51,957 bases of DNA from CAYJXJ01 sp964374095 (GTDB lineage: Bacteria > Elusimicrobiota > Elusimicrobia > UBA1565 > UBA9628), in the NCBI GenBank assembly GCA_964374095.1, contig CAYJXJ010000010.1, positions 1-51,957 on the forward strand, given 5' to 3'. The notes beneath the pieces were generated by a model. That model was not told where the DNA came from. It made no database searches and saw only the letters and a program-made list of their open reading frames with translations. The stretch's first letter is position 1, and each line of letters starts with the position of its first letter. This document shows positions 22,687-31,618 of the stretch, in pieces. Position numbers and translations under genes: made by a program.

Positions 22687-24261
22687 ATGAGCAAGCTCGC
22701 GGTGACCTTGGTCCAGGCCCCGGCCTGGGGCACGACCTGCCCCCCTTATGGGCTGGCGGTGCTCAAGTCCTATCTGGAGAGCCTCGGACACCCGGTCACG
22801 GCCATGGACTTAAACGTGGAACTCTATCACGAAGCCTCGGGATTCTTAAAGGAGCAGTGGGCCCCGGACAAGCACCAGTTCTGGATGGACCCGGGGCTGG
22901 TGGCCGGCGCCATGAGCGGGGAGCTCGCGGGCGGCGTGGACCGGCGGATGCGCGAGATCTGCCGCCGGGGACGGCCGGTGGTGGGACTGAGCCTGCTCTA
23001 CTCCAATCAGCACGCCAGCCTCGCCTTCGCCCGCCGCGTCAAGGCCGCCGCCCCCGAGGCGATCGTGATCGTCGGAGGCCCCCAGGCCGGCCGCGAGGCC
23101 GCGGGCCCGGAGCTGGCGCGCTGCCCGGACGTCGATTACGTGGTGCAGGGGGAAGGCGAGGAGACTTTCGCGGAGCTCCTGGGCCTGCTGGCCCAAGGGC
23201 GCGGGGCCGGCTCCTGCCGGGGCCTGTTGTTTCGCAAGGGCGCGGAGGTGGTCGACACCGGGGACCGCCCGCTCCTGGCCGACCTCGGCCTCCTGCCCTT
23301 CGCCGACTACGGCGATTTCGAGAACCGCCTGTACTCGGACCGGCACTGCCTGCCGACCTCGCTGAGCCGGGGCTGCCCGAATCAATGCGCCTTCTGCTAC
23401 GAGATGCCCTACTGGCGGCGCTTTCGCGTGCGCAAGGCCGAGAGCCTCCTGCGCGAGGTGGCGCACCAGCGGCGGACCTGGCCCCTCGACTGGCTGTGGT
23501 TCCATGACTCGCTCATCAACGGCCACATGCGGGAGCTGGGGCGCTTCGCCGAGGGCCTGGTCCGCGCAGGCCCCGTGCGCTGGGCCAGCCAGGCCGTCAT
23601 CCGCAAGGAGATGACCCGCGACGTCCTCCGGCTCCTCAAGGACTCGGGCTGCATCTCGCTCAACTACGGCCTGGAGTCCGCCTCCTTCGCGGTCATGCTC
23701 AAGATGGGCAAGGTCCTGGCCAAGGGCTCGGACCTCGACCGTATCGTCCGGGACACCTTCGAGGTCGGCATCGACTGCATCCTCAATTTCATGTTCGGCT
23801 TCCCCGGGGAGACCGAGGAGGAGTTCCAAACCACCCTCGACTTCGTGCGCCGCAACAAGGACCATATCACCATGGTCCAGCCCAGCCCCGGCTTCTGCGA
23901 TTTCCACAAGGGAACCTACGGCCACAGGGACCCGGAGAAATTCGGCATCGAGCTCCGCGAGGGGTCGGCCCACTGGGTCTCGCGCGACGGCCGCAACACC
24001 TACCTGACCCGCATGGAGCGCTTCGAGCGGTTCCTGGAGACGGTCCACGACCTCAAGATCCAATGCTCGTATCCCCACCGGAAGCTCTACCTCCGCGACA
24101 CCATCATCGGCAATTACTACCGAAGCTACGGCGAGCCCGGCAAGGCGGTCCCCTTCCTGCGGCGGGCGCTCGCCAGCGACCCTCCCAACCCCGTCACGGC
24201 CCAGCGCCTCAAGGAATGCGTCCGGCTCGCCGCGGCGCCGGCCCCCGTGCGGGCGTCATGA
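22687..24261 (+). CDS. B12-binding-type radical SAM protein
   Basis: From MSKLAVTLVQAPAWGTTCPPYGLAVLKSYL (524 residues), the N-terminal about 180 residues form a cobalamin-binding Rossmann-like domain (IVIVGGPQAG, DYVVQGEGEETF). The radical SAM core follows with LSRGCPNQCAFC, and INYGLES-type and FMFGFPGETEEEF motifs are conserved. The C-terminus (about 480-524) is TPR-like. Such enzymes methylate or rearrange unactivated carbon. Here it heads the second half of the glycan locus. An ATG at 22588 would add 33 unconserved residues. Confidence 0.88.
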   Translation: MSKLAVTLVQAPAWGTTCPPYGLAVLKSYLESLGHPVTAMDLNVELYHEASGFLKEQWAPDKHQFWMDPGLVAGAMSGELAGGVDRRMREICRRGRPVVGLSLLYSNQHASLAFARRVKAAAPEAIVIVGGPQAGREAAGPELARCPDVDYVVQGEGEETFAELLGLLAQGRGAGSCRGLLFRKGAEVVDTGDRPLLADLGLLPFADYGDFENRLYSDRHCLPTSLSRGCPNQCAFCYEMPYWRRFRVRKAESLLREVAHQRRTWPLDWLWFHDSLINGHMRELGRFAEGLVRAGPVRWASQAVIRKEMTRDVLRLLKDSGCISLNYGLESASFAVMLKMGKVLAKGSDLDRIVRDTFEVGIDCILNFMFGFPGETEEEFQTTLDFVRRNKDHITMVQPSPGFCDFHKGTYGHRDPEKFGIELREGSAHWVSRDGRNTYLTRMERFERFLETVHDLKIQCSYPHRKLYLRDTIIGNYYRSYGEPGKAVPFLRRALASDPPNPVTAQRLKECVRLAAAPAPVRAS

Positions 24262-25028
24262 TCCCTGAAAAACTCGCCTACCGCTGGGACCTCTTCTGGA
24301 TGCTCACCCGCACGGAGTTCCGCCTGCGCGACCAGGGCACGCTCGCGGGCTTCCTGTGGACCCTGCTCCACCCGCTGCTGATTTTTCTCATCCTGAACCT
24401 GGTCTTCACCCAGTGGATGTCCCCGCAGGTCCCCGACTACGCGGCCTGCCTGCTCATCGGCATCGTGCAGTGGAATTTCTTCGCGACGGCCACGAGCGCG
24501 GGGTTGACCAGTCTGCGGCGCAAGGCCGGGCTGATCGGCAGCTACGCCTTCCCGAGAATCGCCGTGGTGCTCTCCTCGATATTCGCCGTGCTCCTGTCCC
24601 ACCTCTTGGAATGGGCGGTGCTCTTGGCCGCGCTGGTCGTCCTGGGGGTCAGCCCCCGGCCCGGGTGGCTGGCCCTGCCCCTCCTGATCGTCTTGGAACT
24701 GGCGCTGGCCGTGGGCCTCGCCGGCCTGCTTTCGGTGCTCGCCGTCGAGATCCGCGACCTGGAGCATGTTTGGGGACTTCTCCTCTACGGACTCTTCTTC
24801 CTGACTCCCGTCTTCTACACGACCGATGTCCTCGGGGCGGCGGCGCGTCCCTGGGTAGCCCTCAACCCGCTCTCCTGGATCGTTGAGGCCACACGCGCCG
24901 TCATGCTCGGCCCCGGCGCCCGCTGGCCCTCCGGGGGGATGATCTTGGTCGCCGCCTGCGCCGGGCTTTGCGGCCTGGCCCTGGGGCTCTTCGGCCGGCT
25001 GAGCCGGGACATCGTCGAAGAGCTATGA
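24258..25028 (+). CDS. ABC-2 type polysaccharide export permease
   Basis: The 256-residue membrane protein has about six hydrophobic helices and the Wzm/TagG-like pattern: N-terminal LFWMLTRTEFRLRDQGTLAGFLWTLLHPLL, FFATATSAGLTSLRRKAGLIGSYAFPR and FFLTPVFYTTDV, NPLSWIVEATR. It should form the channel for lipid-linked glycan across the inner membrane with the ATPase encoded 43 nt downstream. The start overlaps the upstream stop as ATGA. Confidence 0.92.
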   Translation: MIPEKLAYRWDLFWMLTRTEFRLRDQGTLAGFLWTLLHPLLIFLILNLVFTQWMSPQVPDYAACLLIGIVQWNFFATATSAGLTSLRRKAGLIGSYAFPRIAVVLSSIFAVLLSHLLEWAVLLAALVVLGVSPRPGWLALPLLIVLELALAVGLAGLLSVLAVEIRDLEHVWGLLLYGLFFLTPVFYTTDVLGAAARPWVALNPLSWIVEATRAVMLGPGARWPSGGMILVAACAGLCGLALGLFGRLSRDIVEEL

Positions 25029-25071
25029 CCGAAGGGAATGGTTTGACTCCGAAGGATACAGGAAGAAAACC

Positions 25072-25797
25072 ATGACTGCAGCCGCGGTCAGCGTCTCCGG
25101 CCTGGGCAAGCTCTTCTCGCACCGCCTGCCGCGCAACCGAACCCTGGTGGGCCGCCTGCGCTGCGCCTTCAATGGGCAACGCGCCGTCATTCCGGTCTGG
25201 GCCTTGAAGGGCGTTTCCTTCGAGGTGGGCCGCGGCGAGTGCCTCGGGATCACGGGACCCAACGGCTCGGGCAAGAGCACCCTGCTCAGGATCATCGCGG
25301 GCATACTCGCGCCGACCGAGGGAACGGTCCGCGTCGACGGCAGGGTCAACACCTTCCTTAATATCGGGGCCGGGCTCCAGGGGGATTTGAGCGTTTCGGA
25401 CAACATCGAGATTTGCGGCATACTCATGGGGCTGCGGCGGCGGCAGGTCTTGGACCGCGTCGCCCGCATACTCGATTTCGCCGAACTCGGCCCCCTGGCC
25501 GGGGTCCGCATGGGCGAGCTCTCCTCGGGGCAGTCCGCGCGGGTCGTATTCTCGACAACGATCCACTCGGACCTCGATGTCCTGCTCGTAGACGAGGCGC
25601 TCTCGGTCGGAGATCCCGCCTTCCGCAGGAAATGCCGCGAGTCCTTCCTGCGCCTGCGCCGGGAGGGCAAGACCCTCATCGTCGTGTCCCACGACGAAGA
25701 CATGTTGGCAAAGCTCGATGCCCGGATCGTTCGTCTCGAGGGGGGCCGCCTGAGCGCCCCGCGCGAACAGGTCCCGGCCGCGGGAGGCGCCCGGTGA
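25072..25797 (+). CDS. ABC polysaccharide export ATPase
   Basis: The 241-residue protein has Walker A GPNGSGKST, a signature LSSGQSAR (the SSGxxAR form of Wzt/TagH), Walker B VLLVDEALSVGD and switch HD at VVSHDEDM. It lacks the C-terminal carbohydrate-binding domain of long Wzt proteins. The unusual loop LPRNRTLVGRLRCAFNGQ before the core is common in the family. Partner of the upstream permease. Confidence 0.92.
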   Translation: MTAAAVSVSGLGKLFSHRLPRNRTLVGRLRCAFNGQRAVIPVWALKGVSFEVGRGECLGITGPNGSGKSTLLRIIAGILAPTEGTVRVDGRVNTFLNIGAGLQGDLSVSDNIEICGILMGLRRRQVLDRVARILDFAELGPLAGVRMGELSSGQSARVVFSTTIHSDLDVLLVDEALSVGDPAFRRKCRESFLRLRREGKTLIVVSHDEDMLAKLDARIVRLEGGRLSAPREQVPAAGGAR

Positions 25798-27887
25798 CGC
25801 CGCCGGTTTCGATCATCGTCCTCTGCCATGACCGCTGGGCCCTCACCCGGCGCTGTCTCCAGGCCCTGCGGCGCTCGACTCCCCCCGAGCTCTACGAGCT
25901 GCTGGCCTATGACAACGCCTCCTCCGACGGCACATTCCGCGGACTGGAGCGCGCTGCCTGCGATTGGCCGCAACTGCGGCCGCGCCGAAACGAACGCAAC
26001 CTTTCCTTCGCGGAGGGAATCAACCGCGGGATGCGCCATGCCCGGGGACGGCGCTTCTTGTGGCTCAACAACGACGCCGTCCCGGGCCCCGGCTGGCTCC
26101 AAGGCCTCCTGCGCGCCGCGGACGGCGCGGCGGCGGCCGGCCCCATGACCGACAACCAGGCGCCGCTCCATCAGATCAGCGCGCCGTTTCGGACCCGGGC
26201 CCGCGGCCGGGCCGAGGAGACTCCCTTCCTCGGCGGCTTTTGCCTATTGGTCGCGCGCGCGGCGGCCGAGGCCGCCGGAGGACTCGACGAGCGTTTCGTG
26301 TGGGGCTGGGAGGACATGGACTACTGCGTGCGCCTGCGCCAGGCGGGCGGGCGGCTGGTCCTGGCGCGGGACGTCTTCGTGCGCCACGACGGCAGCCGGA
26401 CCTTGAGCGGCCTCGCCGCGGCCGAGCGCCGGAGGCTCGACGTCGGCAACCGCCAGCTCCTGGCCGCCAAGTGGCTGGGGGCCGATCCTTGGCGGCGGGA
26501 CCTAGAGGACCTGGTCCGCCGCATGCCGGCCCCCTGGCAGAAGACGAGTCCCAAGGCCTCTATCCTGGTCGCCTGCCGCGAGTGGCCGGCCGCGAAGGGC
26601 CTCCTTGGGGCGGCGCGCCGAAGCGCCCGGGGAACCGACTGCGAGGTCCTGGCCGCCGACCTGAGCCCCGACGGCCTTCTCACGGCGCGCCTGGAGCGGC
26701 TGGCCCGGGAGTGGCCCCAACTCAGGGCCGTCGGACCTTGGGGGGCGCTTTCTCTCGCCGCGGGTCTAAACCGCGCGGCGGCCGAAGCCCGGACCGATTA
26801 CCTCGCGTTCGCGGGAGCGGCGCGCGAGCCCGGCTGGCTCGCGGAACTTCTCGGGACCGCCCGGTCCCGCCCCGACGCGGGCTTGGTCCGGACCCCCGCC
26901 GCCCGGACCGCCCCCGGGACGACGGGCTTCCTCACGCCGCGGGCCCTCTTCGAGCGCCTCGGCGGACTCGACGAGCGCTTCGCGGGGGCCTTGTGTCTGG
27001 CCGACTACGGCCTTCGGGTCGAACAGCACGGACGCCCGGTGGTCGAGACCGACGGCGGCCGGGGTTCTCCCCCGGCGGCCCCGGACGAGCCGGCGGGAGA
27101 CCGGGGATTGGCGGTGGACAAATGGCTGGGCAGCGACCGCCGGCGGGAGGAATTTCAGGAGCGGCTCTGGCGGGAGGTGGCGCCGCGCCCCAAGGTCTCC
27201 ATCATCGTGCTTTGCCGGGGAGCATGGAGGATTTCGCGGCTCTGCCTGGAAAGCGCGCGCCGCAACGCCGGGGGGATCGACTACGAGCTCCTCGCGGCCT
27301 GCTACCGGGCCGACGGCCGGAGCGCGCCGGGCCTGCGGGCCATGGCCAAGACCTGGCCCCAACTGCGCGTCCTCGGGACATTCGAGCCCACGCCCTGCGC
27401 CCACGCGGTCAACCTGGCCGTGAGCGCGGCCTGCGGCGAGAACCTCCTTCTGCTCTCCAACAACGCGCTCCTTTCACCCGGCGCGCTCGGGGCCATGCTC
27501 CAGGCCGCCGACCAGGCGCGGACCGCGGCCGTGGTGGCCCCCCGCTGCCGCGGGTCCGATCTCCGCTGGCAGAGAAGCCCCAACGGGACCGGCGCCGCGG
27601 CGGACTCCCATCCGGTGAAATACGTGCGGGACCTCTGCGTGCTGATCCCGCGCCGCGCGCTCGCGGCCCTAGGACCCTTCGACGACCGCTTCGAGAACGC
27701 CTATTGGGTCGAGGACTATTGCCACCGGGCCCAACAGCGGGGCTGCCAAGTCCTGATCGTCTCCAACGCCCTCGTCCGCAGGCAGGGCGCGCGCCCGGAA
27801 ACCCCGTCCGGCAACGGCCGGCGGTCCGCCAACGACCTGCAGCTCCTGTTCGGCAAATGGCAGGGCCACCCGCTCTTCGCGGTGTGA
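25794..27887 (+). CDS. Three-module family 2 glycosyltransferase, two modules degenerate
   Basis: The 697-residue protein starts at GTG (GTGA overlap). Module 1 (1 to about 235) is complete: VSIIVLCHDRWALT, YDNASSDGT, LWLNNDAVPGPGWL, WEDMDYCVRLRQAGG. Module 2 (about 250-460) keeps the fold pattern (KASILVACREWPAA) but has FAGAAREPGW where NND should be. Module 3 (about 465-697) has KVSIIVLCRGAWR and LLLSNNALLSPGAL, with the metal-binding Asp replaced by Ala, and EDYCHRAQQ. Modules 2 and 3 probably bind sugar or partners rather than catalyse. Confidence 0.85.
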   Translation: MTPPVSIIVLCHDRWALTRRCLQALRRSTPPELYELLAYDNASSDGTFRGLERAACDWPQLRPRRNERNLSFAEGINRGMRHARGRRFLWLNNDAVPGPGWLQGLLRAADGAAAAGPMTDNQAPLHQISAPFRTRARGRAEETPFLGGFCLLVARAAAEAAGGLDERFVWGWEDMDYCVRLRQAGGRLVLARDVFVRHDGSRTLSGLAAAERRRLDVGNRQLLAAKWLGADPWRRDLEDLVRRMPAPWQKTSPKASILVACREWPAAKGLLGAARRSARGTDCEVLAADLSPDGLLTARLERLAREWPQLRAVGPWGALSLAAGLNRAAAEARTDYLAFAGAAREPGWLAELLGTARSRPDAGLVRTPAARTAPGTTGFLTPRALFERLGGLDERFAGALCLADYGLRVEQHGRPVVETDGGRGSPPAAPDEPAGDRGLAVDKWLGSDRRREEFQERLWREVAPRPKVSIIVLCRGAWRISRLCLESARRNAGGIDYELLAACYRADGRSAPGLRAMAKTWPQLRVLGTFEPTPCAHAVNLAVSAACGENLLLLSNNALLSPGALGAMLQAADQARTAAVVAPRCRGSDLRWQRSPNGTGAAADSHPVKYVRDLCVLIPRRALAALGPFDDRFENAYWVEDYCHRAQQRGCQVLIVSNALVRRQGARPETPSGNGRRSANDLQLLFGKWQGHPLFAV

Positions 27888-30043
27888 TGCGGGCCCTCCA
27901 CCGCGCGGTCCTGCGCACCCGCGCCGTCCCCGGCCTGCGGGGACTCTATCGAGGCGTCTACGCCGCGGCGGCGGCCGGCGCGGCCGTCTCCCTCCATGGC
28001 GTCAAAGGGACGGCCGCCGTGGTCCTGCACCGCGGCCTCAGCCGCCCGGGTTGGGAGCCGGGGGTCAGCGACATCGATCTGGTGCTGGTCGCCCGGCGCT
28101 TCGACGGCCCCGACGAGCAGAAAGAATTTTTGGGGCGCTTGGGACCGCGCCTTGCCGGTTTGAAGGCGTTCATCCCCATGCTGGGGGAGACGTGGATCGG
28201 CGACGAGGCGGAGGTCCGCGCCTACCTGCGCTGGGGCGGCCTGCGCGCGCGGGAGGACTCCCTGAGCTGGCGGTTCCTGCGGGGTCAGCCGCCGGCCATG
28301 CCCGCGCCGGCCTCAAGCCCGGAGAAGCGGCGCCGGCTCGATCCGTGGGTGTGGGCTTTCGTCTCCCACATGGAGGTGTCGCGCCGGTACTTTCTGCCCT
28401 CCGGCCTGCCGGAGAAAGAAAACGCCGACCTGCGCAAGCTCTACCTGGATGCCTGCCGCTACGCCGGCTTCGCCCTCGATCCCGACCCCGACGCCGAGGC
28501 CCCGAGCACGCGCGCCGAAGAATCCCGCCGGCGCCCCGACACCCCGGAACGGCCCGCCCACGAGCTGTGGCTGGAAACAGCCCTGCTACTCGAGCGGGCT
28601 TCCGAGGCCGTACTGACGCGCCTGAGCTCCGGGATGGAGACGGCGCGGCCGCCCGGTCCGGCGGCGGCGTCCGAGGACCTGGCCGACCTGCGGCGGCGCT
28701 CGCGGGCCGCGGCCTGCGTTCTGGACTTGCCCTACCATCTCTACCTCCTCGCCGGGCGGGGCTGGGGCGAGGGGGACTACGCGCGGGCGGCGTCGGCGCT
28801 GCGAGCGCAGCGCCTTCCCGCCGTCCCCCTCGTGCTGGGTCCGGCCTCCTGGGCCCTGGCCCTGCAATCATCCTACCTGGGGGCGCCCTTGGGCTGGATG
28901 GGTGCGCGGAGCTCCGGTCCCGCCCCCGCGGCGCCCTCGGCCGGCTGGAGGCCAAGCGTCCTGGGAGTTTTGCCGCGAACGGTCGCGGCCCTCCCAACGC
29001 GACTGCGTTGGGAGACCGCGGCCGAAGCGGCCTCTTGGATGCGGCTTTGGTGGCGGACGCTCTGGCTCAGCCCCGCGCCCAACAGCTTCGTACTCCGCCA
29101 TCTCGCCACCAGAGCGCTGGGGTTGCGGCTGGAACTGGCGGGAACCTCCCCCGGCCCGTGGAGCGATTGGGAAGGGTTGCTTCGCCGTGCCCGCCGAGCA
29201 GGGGCGGGGTTCGGACCGCTTCGAGAACTGCGCGGTCTTGGCCCGGAGGACTCGCTTGAAAGCTTGGACCGATCGCCCCGCGCCGCGCTCGATCCGGCGT
29301 TTTTCGACGCGCTCGCGAACCTGATGGATGGTTTCGGACCGGCCCTGGAGGACCCGGAATCAGCGTACCCGCGGCCCTCCCACGGCCCGGCCGGGTCCGC
29401 GACCGTTCCACTCGCGGCGCTCTTCACGGGCAACAGCCTCACCTACCATGAGGAAGCCCTCGGCAATGGAGACCGCGCGGTCCATGACATCCCCGCCCTG
29501 CTCTCAGGCATGAGCGGCGGAACTCCGGCGAACCCGGGCCTCGCCGTCGAGCGCCTCGCCGCGGCCGGGGCCAGCCTGCAGGGACACTGGGAAAGCGGAC
29601 GGTTCCAGATGAAGCTGGCTTCGCGCCGATGGGACTTCGTCGTGCTCCAGGACTTAAGCGCACGCCCCCTCGACGCCCCATGCCTCCTCGACCAATACGC
29701 GCGGAGCTGCGATGCGGCGATACGCAAGACGGGAGCGCGCACCATCCTCTTCTCGACCTGGCTGGGACGCGGACGCGAGGGCTGGGACCGCGTCGCCGAG
29801 GTCTATGACCGCCTTGGAATGCGGCTCGGCGTTCCGGTCGCGCAGGTCGGACGGGCGTGGCGTTTGGCTTTGGAGCGGCAGCCGAAGCTCGAGCTATACG
29901 CCGCCGACGGCGAGCACGCGAGCCACCTCGGCGCCTATCTGGCCGCCTGCGTCCTCTATCCCCTGCTCCACGATGGACGGCTTGCGCCCATTCCTTCCGG
30001 CGAGTCCGAGAGACTCCTGCATTCCATCGCCGCCGCGGCCTGA
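27887..30043 (+). CDS. Nucleotidyltransferase-like plus SGNH hydrolase-like fusion
   Basis: The 718-residue protein has an N-terminal polymerase-beta-type nucleotidyltransferase core with GVSDIDLVLV (D62, D64). A long Arg/Ala-rich helical middle (about 130-480) has no family I know. The C-terminal SGNH-like domain carries a GNS nucleophile block (FTGNSLTY, S517), VVLQDLSA, and the DGEH motif (D674, H677). The fold fits O-acetyl or ester hydrolysis or transfer on a glycan. It closes the export operon, overlapping the GT gene by 1 nt, and a terminator follows. This pairing of domains is unusual. Confidence 0.72.
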   Translation: MRALHRAVLRTRAVPGLRGLYRGVYAAAAAGAAVSLHGVKGTAAVVLHRGLSRPGWEPGVSDIDLVLVARRFDGPDEQKEFLGRLGPRLAGLKAFIPMLGETWIGDEAEVRAYLRWGGLRAREDSLSWRFLRGQPPAMPAPASSPEKRRRLDPWVWAFVSHMEVSRRYFLPSGLPEKENADLRKLYLDACRYAGFALDPDPDAEAPSTRAEESRRRPDTPERPAHELWLETALLLERASEAVLTRLSSGMETARPPGPAAASEDLADLRRRSRAAACVLDLPYHLYLLAGRGWGEGDYARAASALRAQRLPAVPLVLGPASWALALQSSYLGAPLGWMGARSSGPAPAAPSAGWRPSVLGVLPRTVAALPTRLRWETAAEAASWMRLWWRTLWLSPAPNSFVLRHLATRALGLRLELAGTSPGPWSDWEGLLRRARRAGAGFGPLRELRGLGPEDSLESLDRSPRAALDPAFFDALANLMDGFGPALEDPESAYPRPSHGPAGSATVPLAALFTGNSLTYHEEALGNGDRAVHDIPALLSGMSGGTPANPGLAVERLAAAGASLQGHWESGRFQMKLASRRWDFVVLQDLSARPLDAPCLLDQYARSCDAAIRKTGARTILFSTWLGRGREGWDRVAEVYDRLGMRLGVPVAQVGRAWRLALERQPKLELYAADGEHASHLGAYLAACVLYPLLHDGRLAPIPSGESERLLHSIAAAA

Positions 30044-30045
30044 CC

Positions 30046-30063
30046 GGCCCGCGGGGCCTTTTT
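30046..30063 (+). terminator. Intrinsic terminator of the glycan operon
   Basis: A GGCCC/GGGCC stem with a GCG loop is followed at once by five T, 3 nt after the stop of the fusion gene. Confidence 0.7.
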
Positions 30064-30077
30064 GGTAGACTCTTGGA

Positions 30078-30710
30078 GTGACGCGAAAAAAAGGGGTCTT
30101 CATCGTCCTCGAAGGCCCCGACCGCTCCGGCAAGTCCACCCAGGCCGCCCTCCTGGTCCGCCGCCTGCGGCGCTCCGGGATGCCGGTGGTCCACACCCGG
30201 GAGCCCGGCGGCACGGGCTTCGCCGAGGCCATTAGAAAAATACTGCTGGATCCGCGCCATCGCGTCCATCCCCTTGCGGAATTGCTCCTTTATGAAGCGG
30301 CCCGCGCCCAACACACGCAGGAAACAATCTTGCCGGCCCTACGGGCCGGCAAGATTGTGGTTTGCGAGCGCTACACCCTAGCCACCCTCGCCTACCAAGG
30401 CCACGCCCGGGGACTGGGCCTCGGGCTGGTGCGCGCGATGAACCGCGTCGCCACCGGAGGCCTGCGCGCGGACGCGACCCTGGTGCTGGATATGGCCCAG
30501 GCCCGATTCCACGACCGGGCGCAAGGCCGCCGCCCCGACCGGCTCGAGCAGGAATCGGAACGCTTCCGCCGGCGCGTACGGGCGGGCTACCTACGTCTCT
30601 CCAAGACCGAACCAGGAACGACGGTCATCTCCGGAAACGTCGGCATCGAGGAGACTCACGAATCGATTTACCGGCGGGTCCGCGGTCTGGGCGGGATCGG
30701 CGCGCGATGA
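30078..30710 (+). CDS. tmk: Thymidylate kinase
   Basis: Tmk phosphorylates dTMP to dTDP. The 210-residue protein has the P-loop EGPDRSGKST, TREPGGTGFAE, VCERYTLATLAYQG (the DRx motif appears as ERY) and a lid region near GRRPDRLEQE. It starts at a GTG 6 nt after a TAGACT -10 box with an extended TGG, so the transcript may be leaderless. It is the first gene of tmk-holB-metG and overlaps holB by 4 nt. A 33-nt perfect palindrome lies inside (30325-30357). Confidence 0.93.
   Translation: MTRKKGVFIVLEGPDRSGKSTQAALLVRRLRRSGMPVVHTREPGGTGFAEAIRKILLDPRHRVHPLAELLLYEAARAQHTQETILPALRAGKIVVCERYTLATLAYQGHARGLGLGLVRAMNRVATGGLRADATLVLDMAQARFHDRAQGRRPDRLEQESERFRRRVRAGYLRLSKTEPGTTVISGNVGIEETHESIYRRVRGLGGIGAR
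30325..30357. repeat. Perfect 15-bp inverted repeat inside tmk
   Basis: CAATCTTGCCGGCCC, loop TAC, then the exact complement. It codes for ETILPALRAGKIV. The pairing is perfect despite being inside a coding sequence. Confidence 0.85.
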
Positions 30711-31618
30711 CTGTCGAGAGCCAGGAACGCGCGGCGGCCACTCTCGGGCGATTTCTCGAGAGCGGACGGATTCCCTCCGCCATGCTGTTCACCGGACCCG
30801 ACGGGGTGGGAAAGACCATGATGGCGCGGGAATTCGCCCAGGCCCTCCTGTGCGTGGGGCAACGGCCCACGGACGCCTGGTCCTGCGGCGCCTGCCCCTC
30901 CTGCGCCGCCGTCGCCAAGGGCCTGCACCCCGACGTCAAGCTCGTCAACGCGGCCTACCAAGCGGGGGTCTTGGAGCTCGACTGCGCCAAGCAGCGCACG
31001 ATCCGCGTCGGCACGGTGCGCCACCTGCGCCGGGATATGGAACTGCAGCCGATGCTGGGTTCCTGGAAGGCGGCCATCATTCCAGAGGCCGCCCTACTGG
31101 AGACCGAGGCCGCCAATGCCCTCCTCAAGGCCCTGGAGGAACCCCCGCCTCGGAGTCTTTGGATACTGACGACCTCCCGCCCGGAACGGGTCCTGGGGAC
31201 GGTGCTCTCGCGCTGCCTGCGCGTCCCTTTCGCGCCGCTCGCGGAAGGGCTGCTGCGCCGCATCCTCGCAAGAGCCGGCCTTGCCGCCTCCCAAGCGGAG
31301 GCGCTCGCCGCGCTCTGCGACGGCTCCGCCTCCCGCGCCCTTGCCTTGGCCCAAGCCGGCTGGCCTTTCGCCGCGGCCGAGCCCGGGGAAAGCGGGGAAG
31401 CCCTCCCGCGCGAGGCCGCCCAAGCCCGGACGCGGGTCGAAACCATTATCTTCTGCCTCGAGCAGGACCTCCGCCGCCGCGCCTTCTCCCCCGAAGGTCC
31501 CGACAGCCGCCTGATGGAGTCGCTGCGCGAACTGGGACGCCTGCGTGCGGCCCTGGAAAGCAACTGCGACCCGGCGACGGTCCTGCTCCTGGCGCGGCGC
31601 CAGGCCGAGACGCCGTGA
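30707..31618 (+). CDS. holB: DNA polymerase III delta' subunit-like clamp-loader ATPase
   Basis: The 303-residue AAA+ protein has Walker A GPDGVGKT, a zinc module (CGACPSC), Walker B-like AAIIPEAALLETEAANALLKALEEPP and an Arg sensor in TTSRPERVLGTVLSRC. These are hallmarks of delta'. It loads the sliding clamp with gamma/tau and delta. Location directly after tmk is a very common bacterial gene order. ATG 30707 overlaps the tmk stop. Confidence 0.9.
   Translation: MTVESQERAAATLGRFLESGRIPSAMLFTGPDGVGKTMMAREFAQALLCVGQRPTDAWSCGACPSCAAVAKGLHPDVKLVNAAYQAGVLELDCAKQRTIRVGTVRHLRRDMELQPMLGSWKAAIIPEAALLETEAANALLKALEEPPPRSLWILTTSRPERVLGTVLSRCLRVPFAPLAEGLLRRILARAGLAASQAEALAALCDGSASRALALAQAGWPFAAAEPGESGEALPREAAQARTRVETIIFCLEQDLRRRAFSPEGPDSRLMESLRELGRLRAALESNCDPATVLLLARRQAETP

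Noticed and set aside
25964..30043. One 1359-residue plus-strand protein
   Set aside because: The first 641 codons are a shifted, Arg/Pro-rich frame over the GT2 gene. The real protein starts at the ATG at 27887, coupled to the GT2 stop.
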